Shown: positions 35,695 through 47,279 of the stretch, in pieces
How the letters are laid out: the number at the start of each line of letters is the position of its first letter
Position numbering within the stretch: the first letter of the stretch is position 1
NCBI RefSeq assembly: GCF_047948215.1
Contig: NC_134465.1
Location: forward strand, 17,814,022 to 17,878,021
DNA from: Lycorma delicatula
Lineage: Eukaryota; Arthropoda; Insecta; Hemiptera; Fulgoridae
Direction of reading: 5' to 3'
DNA length: 64,000 nucleotides
Position numbers and translations under genes: made by a program
The notes under the pieces: generated by a model
Told to the model about the DNA's origin: nothing
The model's database searches: none
What the model saw: only the letters and a program-made list of their open reading frames with translations

Positions 35695-38345
35695 GTAAGT
35701 AGAAAAATTATAGTAAAATTCCTCCAATAACATTGGATAAGTAACTGATTTTTTTTGGCATTTTAATACTAGTAACAATATAAGTAAAGGGCAATTTAAA
35801 AATTGGATTTGACTTTAAACTGATTGCAAGGATAGAAATTCTGATAAATCACTTTTAAACCAAAAACTTTAATTCTTTTTTATCTAAAAGAAAAAGTTTT
35901 TATTATATAGGTGTTAGTCATATTGTAATTTCCACAAGGACTTTGGAGAAAAATATAAGATGCCCTGTCTTTTCTATGAACTTCAATAAACCTTTTTTCC
36001 CCACTTCTTATTGATGAGTATCTAATTTGATGTTTTTTCTTTTTTTAAATCACCACAGAATTTGCTTTAGATTGATAAAGAATAAATGAACTACCATAAA
36101 ATTTAAAACAATTGTTTCCACGTTTAATATTTCTACATTCTTACAATGTATTTACTAGCTTTATTCAGCAACATGGAAGAATAAAACCTATGAAAAAACA
36201 ACCCACTCAAAAATAAAGAATACAGTTTTCTTTAAAGAATTCTTTTTATTATAATTTTGATTTTAAAAGTCAACACAAAATTAAAAATACCTACAAACAA
36301 CTAAATAACCCACTATTTCATTATTTGGCACTTAATTTAAAAAAATCAGAAAATAAATTAATAAAAAAGTATAAGTTTTTAGTTCTTCAGGCAGATTTAA
36401 AAAAAAAAAAAAAAAAGTCTGTTTAAAGTCTTGTTATGAAGTCTATTTTTTTTACACTATTGTTATTTAAAATATGGATATGTCTACAAAGTGTTGCCCA
36501 TGTGAAAATAAGTCATTCACAAGAAACGCAAAGCAACAGAACCATATTTTTAAAAATAAGAAAGGCTTAGGAGAACCAAGTAATTTTCCCAATTGTAATG
36601 TGAAGTACTTCAAATACCAAAATGAAATCATTACACCATAATAATTCAATGATAAGCAACAACGGCGATTAAAAATAAAAAAGCATCTGCAAATAATTTG
36701 ATTCTAAATTCAATGTTTTTGTGCCCGGTGAATAATTTAGTACAGGTCCATAAGAGGAACTTCTACAAAACCAGAAAAAAAAATCATCAAAATCTGCTTG
36801 CGCAACTAACCCATCCATCCATTTACATTGTTTCATCACTCCATTAAAATTATGTTATAAATGTAGTTTTCCATATTTAAAAAATAAAAAATTCTTCTAA
36901 TTTCTTTTTTACTCTCGTTATTGTAATTGACATTTATTTTCTAAAATATGTTAAATTATAATCATGTTCTTAATGTTTCAAAGAGCACAAAATATCGACA
37001 GTAATTATAATTTTGACAGTGGTAAAGCGAGAAATTTTATTAAAAATGTTATTGGTTAGTTCAACAAAGAGGTTCATAAAATTACTTGAAACTGGTGCTA
37101 CCAAAATCAACTAAAAGTACAGAAGTAGTTGCAGTGTTAAAAAAAAACAATAATTTGAGTACTCAAAATCATTCCATATTTCATTAAAAAAATCCTACAC
37201 TAGAATGGTTCTCCACAACCCATTCCATTAAAACTAAAAAAAAAAAAAATTATTTTTATATACCATATAAATATGATTAGACATACATTTCAATTATTTA
37301 AAAAAAGCAATTCCATATTTTGCTTCATTAGAAAAATAAGTAAATAAAGTATGTTCGTTTGTTATTAAGCTCTTTAAATTATTCTATTAATTAGTTATTA
37401 CATTTCCAGGTTAATTGTTAATTTATAAAGTTTGATACATATGTTAAGAAATTCAATCTTAGAAATAAATCCGCGCCACATAATAGAATAAAATAAATAA
37501 AACTCATAATATAATAAATCTCTACAACTTCATTATATAAACATCAGAACTAATTCTAAAGATGTAGAAAGATAATAAAAAATAATTTAAAATCAATTAG
37601 GTCATTTTTACCCCACCTTACATCAAATACCTGTAAAATTTTACTGCGTATCAAGCATAACTAATCACTAGAAATTTTCAAACAAGCGGTAAGATTTTTT
37701 TTTTATCATATATTTATAACTTCACTGTCAATAAACAGTTCATTAATTCTAAAATCTTTTTTCTAAAAGCATTCAATAATTCAAAGTGTGAGTACAGAAA
37801 TTATCTAAAATTTTCCTGCGATGTAACTTTTTGATGTGGCTAAACTATTAATGAGAATCCTTTGAAAGTTATTTAAACTTTTTTAACTACTTAAAAAATT
37901 CATACTTATTAATTTTATTATCCATTCTAAGTATATTAGGAAAGTATATAAAAACTTTATTATTTTCTTTCGATTGGATCAGTAGAGATCAGATTTTTTT
38001 TAAACATTTCAAAATAACTTAAATAATTTTGCAAAAATAACTTATTGAAAAAAAAGATGCAGGCACAATAGTAGTATATTTTAACATTATCTGAAGATGA
38101 TTTTAGATAAAGCTTGTTAGTTACAATTGTAATATAAGCGTCATTTTGCATCTTTTAACAAGATTTTCTTTCCTAAAACAAATACACGCTAGTAACTAAG
38201 AAAAATTTATTTTTTATTTTGATAAAAAATTAAAAAAAACTTGTAAATAAAATTAAGCAAAACTGACAATTAAAAAGTATAAAATTTTTAAAAAGTTTTT
38301 TTAAATATGTTTATATTTTGTTTAATGTAATTTTTTTCTTTTTAG
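35695..38345. other. Intron 3: AT-rich, no recognisable element
   Basis: About 2.65 kb with several poly-A/T runs (for example 36400-36416, 37240). No open frame with family motifs and no terminal repeats are seen. Confidence 0.5.
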
Positions 38346-38536
38346 GTACAATTTTTCAAATACTCTTATCATTTTCGGCAAGAAATAATCTAAAATGTCT
38401 TTTAGAAAAAGATAACAATCCTAAATCAATTAAATCTTTACACGGTTTACGATTTATTTCAGCACTTATAGTATTAGCAGTTCACAGAGTTCAAAGAGAT
38501 TCACAACCTTTAACAAATCTATTTATTCTTGATGAG
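38346..38536 (+). CDS. nrf-6-like: nrf-6-like acyltransferase, exon 4 (start of acyltransferase-3 domain)
   Basis: Acceptor TTTTTAG at 38345 and donor GTAAGA at 38537, exit phase 0. It encodes a juxtamembrane helix (GTIFQILLSFSARNNLKCLL), then SIKSLHGLRFISALIVLAVH, the characteristic opening of the acyltransferase-3 domain (LxGxRFIS... and a following His). The usual GH(R/T) pair is here AVHR. The frame is open throughout. Confidence 0.85.
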
Positions 38537-38569
38537 GTAAGAATGTTTATTATTACTATGAAACTAAAG

Positions 38570-39060
38570 GGTGTCCCAAAATGGACTGATATTTTAAATT
38601 TGCTGCCATTTTTTTCACTGTAAAAGCAGAGTAGAGATTTTTATATGCTGTTAGCAGCAGTAAACATTGAGGTTAAATTATGGAAAAGTACACGCTAGAA
38701 CGACATGTAGAAATTGTAAAAATAACAATAAAACGATTTAAAAAAAGAATCATTTTTAGCAATGATGCCTCATCCCCTTCTTACTGGATTTGTCAATAAA
38801 CAAAATTGTTGAATTTCGTAATCAGAAAATCCAGAAAAGATTGAAGAACTTCCTACGCGTCCTCAAGAGGTTACATTTTGGTGCAGATTTTGGGTTGGAG
38901 GATTGATTGGACCTTACTACTTTAAAAATTAAAATAAAGATGCCATTACCATCAATGGATTTCAAACTTTTTTTGATCTGAAACTAATGATATGGATGTG
39001 GAAGACATGCAGTTTCAACAAGACGATGCAACATGCAACATTGCCAAAGAACACTCATAA
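38570..39060 (+). pseudogene. Truncated mariner-superfamily element
   Basis: Begins with GGGTGTCCCAAAATGGACTG, a TIR-like end, 34 bp after exon 4. After about 150 bp it jumps to transposase core sequence: RIIFSNDAS (first Asp region), GGLIGPYYFKN, then DVEDMQFQQDDATC (second Asp). It ends before the third. The N-terminal domain is mostly deleted and frames shift several times. It is related to, but not the same family as, the elements at 19051 and 60257. Confidence 0.65.
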
Positions 39061-39739
39061 CTTAATTTAAAATATTTATCATTTTATTTAAATATAATAT
39101 ATTTTTTTTAAATTTAATTCAATGATTCTAACTAAAGCACATGCGCATACCGTACTTCATTCGCGCAGATGTGGCAGTACTAGTGGCCACTTTAAATGCT
39201 TTTTTACACTTTAAATATTATTCATTTAATTCTACTGCACACCTATGATGTTACAACATAGAAAATGACTACAGCAGCTGTACATCAGTGCTACACTAGT
39301 GCTTCTTGTGGTGAGAAGGGGGTATTAATGACACACTGCACCCGCTTAGCCATTAGTTTATTTATAGCATTTTTTAAGGTGGGGGATGCAATTTTGCAAA
39401 TTTTTTTTTAATCGTTAACAAATTTGCCTCAGAAAAATAAGACCTTAATTAGGCAAAATTTCCAGATACTGAGGTTGACCTTGCTCTACAGCCTCACCCC
39501 CTTGACCGTTTAAGTTGAAAATTTAATGGCATCAATGTCCCATATAAATAAAGTAACCTGCCCAAGTTTCATCAAATCAGCTGATTAGTTCTAGAGATAA
39601 AAGGTGATTTTGGGTGTGACACCTAACACCAAACACGTACATATGAAAATTTCAATCCAGTTTTATGGTCTTTTTGGGTTTCTTAGATGTCAAAACATAA
39701 AGATCTGGTGAAAACTGAATAAGCTCAAATTGGACCAAC
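39061..39739. other. Intron 4: repeat-like sequence without ORF
   Basis: 39360-39740 resembles the non-coding tail of a transposable element; ACTTTCCCTTCTATAGA near 39748 is partly palindromic with GGAAAGT at 39777. It may be the 3' tail of the Penelope-like piece that follows. No coding sequence is seen. Confidence 0.35.
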
Positions 39740-40140
39740 TATCATACTTTCCCTTCTATAGATATAGCACTAAGCAGGAAAGTAAAAGCGAAAACAGGTG
39801 AGCCCATAACAAATCCTTTTTCTTGTTGACAATATTTATTGTTAAATTTAAAATAGTTATAATTAACGCACAATTTAAGTAAGTCAATTATTTCATCTAG
39901 CCATTCATTATGTAAATTTAATTTAGTTAAGTGGTTATGTATGAAATTTATAGTTTCGCTTGTATTAATATTAGCATACATCTTTTACATCCAATGTTAC
40001 GATTCTAGTTGATTTGTTTATTCCAATTTTATTAATAATGTGTAATTCATAACCATTTTTTAGTTTATACTTGTTACTTAATTTGGTGTTTTCCTTCAAT
40101 GTATCAGAAAAAACTTTGCTTAGCTGATACATACATGAAT
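39740..40140 (-). pseudogene. Penelope-like element reverse transcriptase fragment
   Basis: On the - strand the frame reads TRIVTLDVKD and continues MYANINTSETINFIHNH, then YNYFKFNNKYCQQEKGFVMG and SP. These are the first catalytic Asp region and the FxGSP-type region of Penelope-like reverse transcriptases. One frame change occurs near 39985. The fragment lies head-to-head with the next feature. Confidence 0.65.
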
Positions 40141-40169
40141 AAATTTTTATTTTTATTTTTTTAATTTAA

Positions 40170-40440
40170 AATACTCCTGTTATTATTTATAATAATGTAT
40201 ATATAGAAAAAGCAAATCAATTTATACATAATAATAATTTTAAAGAAATAAAGGATCCTACTCTGAAAATTAAAACACACACATCTTCTAAAATTAATAA
40301 ATGTAAATATGTTTTCAAGGATACTTAAAATAAACAAAAATTTAATTTAACTAATACTCGTGTCCCCACATTTAAGGTATTACCCAAGATTCATAAAGAT
40401 GGTTTTCACATACCCCCACTTATAAATTTTAATTAATTGC
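40170..40440 (+). pseudogene. Penelope-like element, upstream reverse-transcriptase fragment in opposite orientation
   Basis: The + strand reads DPTLKIKTHTSS and, after a stop, NTRVPTFKVLPKIHKDGFHI. LPKIHK is the hallmark motif just N-terminal to the catalytic core of Penelope-like enzymes. The core on the - strand next door is the following part of the same kind of protein, so the two pieces form an inverted arrangement. Confidence 0.6.
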
Positions 40441-40539
40441 TAGGGGCTGAAAGATTAAAATGTCAGTAATCAAGAGTTTACTTTTGCCAATTACCGTGGT
40501 TTTCAAGGAGTTATATTTCTAGAGGTAGACTACACATTT

Positions 40540-41210
40540 ATCAAAAAGGCGTGGATGACGACCAACATTTTTACAGATTGGGTAAAAAAGCTGGACAAAC
40601 AGATTACCAGACAAAAAAAAGAAAAACTGTACTTTTTATTAATAATTTTTTTTTATTAGAGAACAATGAGACTGTCCCTTTTAATATTGCTGATCTCCAA
40701 GAGTGTATTTCTGAATTACAAAAGTATGGACCAGTGATGTTAGCGATAAAATAATATTCCACAATTGTTTTTATAAAGCTGGTTTCAGTACCACCGAGAG
40801 AGAGAATGAAATAAAGAAAATAATATGACACTAGTACAATTAAAAATTTACTGGAATTTTCTCCAAACAACTGGAAATGTCTATAATAAAGTTGTACTGG
40901 AAGATTACATCACTGCCAATGAACAGGTTACCGTTTCTGATTTTTCAGATTTTGATAACATACATACTTCATAGTTAGTAAATCCTCTGAACTGGTAGAA
41001 GAAGACGATAAAAATTGCAAAGACCAGCAGGAGGAGAGAAAAATCTACCAACGATGAGTTTTACAGACATTTAAAACAATTAGGCTTGGACTAGAGCTGA
41101 AGGATGAAGCACCTGACTGTTTTTTTGAGAATTTAAATAAATGTGAAACTTTTTTTGAACATAGTAAATTATTCAAACAGAGAAAACAAGGGAAAATTAC
41201 TCACTAAGGG
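40540..41210 (+). pseudogene. pogo/Tigger-type (DDE_1) transposase C-terminal remnant
   Basis: I read VPFNIADLQECISELQK (40675-40725), then NCFYKAGFSTTERENE (about 40760-40810), YNKVVLEDYITANEQVTVSD (from about 40880), and KDEAPDCFFENLNKCETFFE (from about 41100). The NCF.KAGFS phrase and the following acidic tail are typical of the C-terminal part of pogo/Tigger transposases. Multiple stops. The catalytic core is absent. Confidence 0.5.
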
Positions 41211-41899
41211 TAAGTAATAAATTAATATCGTATTAAAAATTATATACTGCGAACATTACCTACCAATATTTATCAAAAACTAAGGAATGCATTAGGATGA
41301 GTGCATTTTTAATCAATTTAAAAAAAAATTAATGTATTCATTTTTTGCGTTACTGTTGTGAAAAAATTATGTGCTAGAAACAAAAATATAGTTTGTTAAC
41401 CTACAACCGAGTAAAAGCTTTCAAGTATAACCTACTCATTCTAAGTATGAGGCAAGTCCTTATCTGAGAAACATACTTTTTATACAGTAGTATAATATAT
41501 TAGATCAACATGTAATGCGTGACATAAAAAAAATACATTTACATTTTGTTTTCTATAGCGCTATTATGAAAATAACTGTACTTAATTTTAATTCATCATA
41601 AAATTTTTGTAAAAGAAAAAAAATTTAGACTGGGAATTCTTGTCACAGCTATATAACCTATATTTAACAAATTCTTTCTTTGGATTCTCAATTTAGTTAT
41701 ATAGAGGTTCGACTATACTACATAAAACTAAACCGATTGAGTTTACTGAAATCTGATGTATGCAAGCGTATTTAAAAATTAAAAAAAAAAAAAGTACTTA
41801 TGACTTCTCCCGTTGTTCTAATATGTGTATAACACCTAGAAGCAACAAAGTTAAACTACAGTAGTTCCTACCTAAAGTACAAAGTACCTACCTAAGAGG
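41211..41899. other. Intron 4: AT-rich, no feature
   Basis: No gene, terminal repeat or protein motif is seen. Confidence 0.45.
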
Positions 41900-44330
41900 C
41901 AACAGTACCAGGTAAGCTGTTACTCTTACTTGCTACTTCAGCATAGAGCAAAGAGCTGCTATATTCACTGTCCAGGAGGCTGTGAAAAGTGTTTGGAGGG
42001 CTTACAAAGGTTGATTTTTGGTGTACTGGACACAGATAAGGCATGTCGTTCACAAGGCATTTACTTGAGTACGTGGGTAGAAGGCAAAGTCAGATATTTG
42101 ATGTCTCCTTTCCCAGAGAAGTCAAGAAAGTAGCTAAGATGGGAACTGACCCTAAACAGAAACAGGAGAGTGCCGTCCAGTCCAAAACACTTGTTGTGAA
42201 AGCTGGTGGACAGTCTTATGCAGACTTTATTAAGGCAGTTAAAAAAAAGTCCCTACATAGCACTGGTGGCGAGGCTTTATACGGGATGATGTAGGGCTGT
42301 TGGTTTTCTTCAGCTTCTACTGCTCACCCAACATTTGTATCACTGACTTTGGTGTGTTCACTGATGATTTGTTTGCTGATATCAGGAGGCTTCGGGGCTA
42401 CAGTTCGTAGTTGCTGGTGATTTTAATGCAAATTCCAGGGCTGAATAAAATTTCTAACAAAATATTAAATGCATTTATAAAAAGAATTAAAACAAAAGGA
42501 TAAAAAGTGATAGTAATAATTCAATCATAAAAATTAGATAGGTGGTTTGATTGATAAAGTGCTCATGTTGAATGACTTTATAACTGCAGCGGGATAGATT
42601 ACGGCCATCTTCCTACAAGAAGGGAACAATGGTAGTTTATGGATTGAACTGACTCTCGTCAATGGTGACGTACCATGAGGATCTTTTTTAGGGTGGTCTC
42701 ATGTAACATCCCATCCAGCGATCACTGCACCCAAGTGGATGCTGCGATCTAGGCACGACTGCAGCGTGGTACCCTTGGATGAGTGCAATAGATTCCAGTA
42801 ATTAATTGTGACCAGGCTAGACAAGGAGGATGAGATGAAGCCAAATACCCTTGTAGAAGCGGTCATAGACGCCTGAGACCACAGGAGTTTTTGTGGAGAC
42901 CAACCGGGCCATGTGGATCTTCTGGTGGTTGGTCAGCTTAATTTTCCGAACTGAGAAAGCCTTGCTGGTCAGCACAACAGCGGTTCCAGAAACTAAACCA
43001 TTGGATGGACCTGGCGAGCGTCTGTTCTACAGAATTCAAGAAGAGATGTAAGTTAGCCATCATGAAGTTCAAGGCCTGCTGGAGGTAACTGTGTAGGGAG
43101 GTCGAAGGAGACGTCTAGGATCATGAAAACCATATCATCAAAAAGAAATTCAGGTGGAGGTTGCCAGTCCTTACTAATGATCGATTGCAAAGCAGCTACA
43201 CTTTTCTCAGAAGGTGGTGACACCAGAAACGAGGAGATTGCTGCTGATGATATCCCTCAATTTCCCTTGGTGGAGCTGCTTGCCAGTACCCAGAGGATGA
43301 AGACCACGAAAAGTCTTGGGCTTGGTGGTCTCCTGGTTGAGGTGGTCAGGACTGCAGTCGACATGGCCACATTCAAGGTGTTAAATGTGTTTAACTACAT
43401 CCTGGTTAATGAGCACATGCCAAAGGATTGAAAGGTGTCGTAGTTGGTGCTGATCAGAAGAAAAGACGTCCTGTAGTTTACTCTTCTGCATATCAACCAC
43501 TTTGTTTGATCAATAACTTCAGAAAGCTCTTCGAGAAGATTCTGGTGGCGCGGCTTGCTGATAATATTGTTAAAACAGTGGCCTAAGTCCACAGTTCGAA
43601 CAGGCATCCTGACAACTGATGCTGTCAACAGGGAAATAAATAAGATTGATAATGGAGTTGCTGGGTTGAGATGTAGAAGGTACTCCCGGCGCTAATTTTC
43701 TTCAACATCATGAACTCCTTCAACTCTCTGTTACGGCCTTGATCTTCAAGTTGTTTGCAGATAAGGGGGTCGATGACTATTTGAGGAGAGTGCTTCAGTC
43801 ATACCGCTCCTAGAAGACTATCATTGTAACTAGCATTAACAGACTATGTTTACATTGCAGAGTGCTGTCACTCCTACAGTGAAATGTTGACTATGATGGG
43901 GTCCTGAGGTTAACATTCCTTAAGGATGTTGCCCCAGTCACCTCTGCCGATGACTTGGTACTGGTTGTAGCGGGTAATATAGCAGAACATGATGGACTGG
44001 GGCAACAAAGCCATCGAGTTAGTGAAAGGCTGGCTATTCAATAACAGACTGGAATTGGCCCTGGTAAATACTAAGGTGTTGGCGATGGCTGGAAGGAGGA
44101 ATCAGAGGCACAACACCTTGCTATTACATGATGACTGTTCATCCCAGTATTTTGGTGAAGTACCTTGGAATATGGCTAGACAGGAGGGGTCCCTTTAGGA
44201 GGTATAGAATTGAAACCAACTTTAAACCGAGAAGACTGTGGCCGCACTGAGCAGGTTATTTTCTTGGGCACTCAGCGAAGTGTCATTATCAGTGTCTTGA
44301 TACGATATTCATGTTGTAAATAAATAAATT
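41900..44330 (+). pseudogene. R1-like LINE (ORF1 end and ORF2), heavily decayed
   Basis: GC-richer than the intron. 42043-42294 includes LVVKAGGQSYADFIKAVKK, like the end of R1-group ORF1. Endonuclease pieces follow (CSPNICITDFGVFTDDLFAD, then VAGDFNANSRA near 42410-42446). Then comes reverse transcriptase: GGLLVEVVRTAVDMATFKVL (43320-43390), SAYQPLCLINNFRKLFEKIL (about 43485-43545), and SADDLVLVVAG, the catalytic ADD, at about 43943. After it is KGWLFNNRLELALVNTK. Frames shift many times. Confidence 0.7.
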
Positions 44331-44589
44331 TTAAAAACTGACAATTAATTAAAAACTAAAACACTGCAACATAAAAATACATCTTAAAGAAAAAATCCTG
44401 TAACCTGTGCTAAAAGAGAGATAAAAACACAAACATATATCATATTATTAATTTTAATTAAAATAATAAAATTGACTTTCCATAAAAGGAAAGATTCCAT
44501 GACATTAGAAAAGTAACTTAAAAGAACAAAAATAATATGCAGCATATACCAAATACACAGACCATATAAATAATTAACTTTTTGAATCA

Positions 44590-45190
44590 AGATAAACGAC
44601 CTTTATAAACTGCAAGACATTCAATAACATCACTGCATTGTTCCCAAACATACTTCGCATGTCAGCCCCTAGTTTAAATTTGCAACCCAAAGCCACGTAA
44701 CAGATACAATCTACTAGGATGGAAGGCATTGATAGTTGGCAATCGCAGTGTGCACAAACACGTGAATCTGTTTACATCATCAGATATCCATGAGTGACCC
44801 TAGTGTGCCCTATTTGCAAACAGCAAATAATAACCTCCTGTTGATTCTTTCTGCATGAACAGCTCCACAGTGACACAATGAACAGGAACACACATCACTA
44901 ATCTCATCTCTAAAGCACTCTTGGAATCTGAGAAAACAAGTACATGTTAAAATGTTGGGCTAATTACATGCAAGGCCTTACTAGTAGCATACAACTCCGC
45001 AACAAAAACTGGTGATGCGGGAAGGCCAAAAATGTATGTATTGTTGCCAACCACAAAAGCACAACCAACAGAATTTATGTATTTAAAGCTGTCCTTATAA
45101 ACTACAGCATAAGGATTCACGCTATTTACAATTTTATAAAATTCGTTTTCTAAAATAACCAGATTTGTGTTCTTTTTATGATACCGACAA
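44590..45190 (-). pseudogene. LINE RNase H domain remnant
   Basis: The - strand, read from about 45190, has VILENEFYKIVNSVNPYAVV, GCAFVVGNNTYIFGLP, VFVAELYATSKALHVI and LVFSDSKSALE. These are the successive acidic motifs of the RNase H domain found in I/jockey/R1-type LINEs. A stop lies near 44965. It is inserted in opposite orientation between the R1-like parts at 41900-44330 and 45230-45640. Confidence 0.6.
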
Positions 45191-45229
45191 AGATCAAAGC
45201 AGTAATTTATGAGAGAACGCCGCTAAGGG

Positions 45230-45640
45230 GGTTAATAACATAAAGCAAGTAACGATTAGAAGTAATTGTACATTTACAGCTGAGAAAAGACGCTGAGTTC
45301 TAATGCCTAGCAGAGCAGAACTCAGCTGTTCTGCAGATAGACTTGCTAGTATGATACAGGGAGATTGTTAATCAGGGGGAGGATAGGGCGTCATCTTACC
45401 ATGTTCTCCTAGACAGGTGGCAGTCCAGATACGAGATGCATCTGACCTCGGAAGATGGATATATAGGCTAATTAAACATGTTGCACCATGGGTTAGTATG
45501 GGATTTGGAGAGGTAGACTATTTCCTTACTTAGTTCCTGTCGACACGGCTGCTTCAGGTCCTACCTACATACTAAGGGGTGCAGCAAAGACAACTTGTAA
45601 CAAATTGCAGTGCTCTTGAAGACGAATTTTTATAGTAGGA
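45230..45640 (+). pseudogene. R1-like LINE, ORF2 C-terminal fragment
   Basis: I read RWQSRYEMHLTSEDGYIG, then HVAPWVSMGFGEVDYFLT and a degraded LSTRLLQVLPTY region. These match the tail of R1-group ORF2 downstream of the reverse transcriptase. Probably the continuation of the element at 41900, separated by the antisense RNase H piece. Confidence 0.55.
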
Positions 45641-45950
45641 CGTGCACAAATTGTTTTATGTTAAAAATAATCTCTTATCTTTTACATTTATTATTTTTCT
45701 CCTTCTGCGGTCATTCAATCAAGGAAATCTCTTATTTTCTTTCTTTATTTAAAATACAAGTGATTTTACATTATCTGTGTTTTTATTGAACAATTAATTA
45801 ATCCATATCATATCCAATTATAATTGGTATATGATAAATAATTTGATTTGAATTAATTTTCAGAGCTACTTTCAGGAATACCTTAATCTGAAAGTGAAAC
45901 ACAGACCAAGAGTCTAAAAAACAAGTTTTTACATTAAATTTTTTTTTCAG

Positions 45951-46120
45951 GAAATAAGAAAATGGAAGAATTTGATTTTAATAAATGGATATATATTTGT
46001 TGATGTGTTTTTTTTTATTGGCGGCCTCTTAGTATCTTACTCATTAATTAACAAATATAAAAAGTCAAATAGAATAAAATTGAATGATTGTTTACAACTA
46101 TACTTAAGAAGATACATAAG
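45951..46120 (+). CDS. nrf-6-like: nrf-6-like acyltransferase, exon 5
   Basis: Acceptor TTTTTTTCAG at 45950; donor GTATGG at 46121 (weak consensus). Entry phase 0, exit phase 2. It encodes NGYIFVDVFFFIGGLLVSYS, the second helix of the acyltransferase-3 domain with its usual D-x-FF-x-GG-L pattern. It ends with LQLYLRRYIR, which in the family leads directly to an LTP motif in the next exon. That next exon is not visible here. Confidence 0.85.
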
Positions 46121-47279
46121 GTATGGTATATAAAAATGTTAATTAACTCTATGTTGTACAGAAGATGTAAACATCACTTTTTATATGCGCAAGAAAAAAT
46201 TATTTTAATATTGTTAAAACCTTAAACACTGAATTTTTAACTACACTAATTACAACCTAATTCCATAATATTCAAACTATAAACTAAAAAAAAAAATTAA
46301 CATAAATCTTAAATATCGCTAAGTTTTTCTAAATTAACATATTTATCAAAAACACAAATTTCATTATTTTACTACATTCTACACATCTTCCATTATTTCC
46401 CTTCTATTCTTCATTTTTTTTATAATAAATGTGACTGTTTTTGTTAATTATTGTTAAACATAGCTTTACTTCAGTACTATAAATTACTCATTTATTAAAA
46501 CAGGTTATAATTAATGAATTTAAAGAACTAAACATGCAATAAAACAAAGATATGTTGAAAAATAAATTTTCAATTTACCTCACAGTGAAGTCCATAGAGT
46601 AAAACTGGGGCATTCCTTAGTGAACACAGAAAAATACTTAAGCATGTCTCTAATATGAACAGGCCATTCATAAGAACATCAAAAAGAGATAAATCTGAAA
46701 CAAAGAACAAATGAGAAATTCACTTCATAAAAAATTACAAATAAATAAATCTCACTGGCCTTGATAGTGCTGTCGGTGGCACTATAGATGAGTGGTGAGT
46801 GCATCTCAATTCCCCCCCCGCGGGGAGAAGATCCCGCCTCGTAGCGTGTCAGGTCGCTACACCACCCCCTCCGTTCCTTGCCAGAAATGGCTTTAACGGA
46901 GGATATCTTCTTGCCCTCAAACTGAAACACATTCCACAGTGTTCACCCGGCCACGGTGAGATGCCCCGAGGGACATCTATATCGGTAATTCGCCACGAGA
47001 GATAGTAATGAGTTCTGCCTTCCGAAGAAGACAGCTGAAACCTAACGCTACCACATTGCCCTCAGGAACTAAGCAAAAGCCCAACTCGCGGAGAAGAAGA
47101 CCCCGCGCCTAACACAATCAGCCTAAACTATACTACGCCCCTAGTGAGTAGCGAGTGTAGTTTGAATACAACTGTTCAGTCTCATATATTCAATATAATA
47201 TAGTCAATATATTATATATATTGTAGTGTAAACACAACAATTAGCCAAATAAAATCGCAACCGATTAACATACCACTAT
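46121..47279. other. Intron 5, first part: AT-rich plus a GC-rich repeat-like block
   Basis: 46121-46570 is AT-rich. 46760-47160 is clearly GC-richer, with a C run and a CGCGGGGAGAAGATCCCGCC block echoed at 47085-47105 (CGCGGAGAAGAAGACCCCGCG). It looks like a repeat, perhaps a long terminal repeat or untranslated region of the BEL/Pao element that begins just after, but I found no matching copy downstream. Confidence 0.4.
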
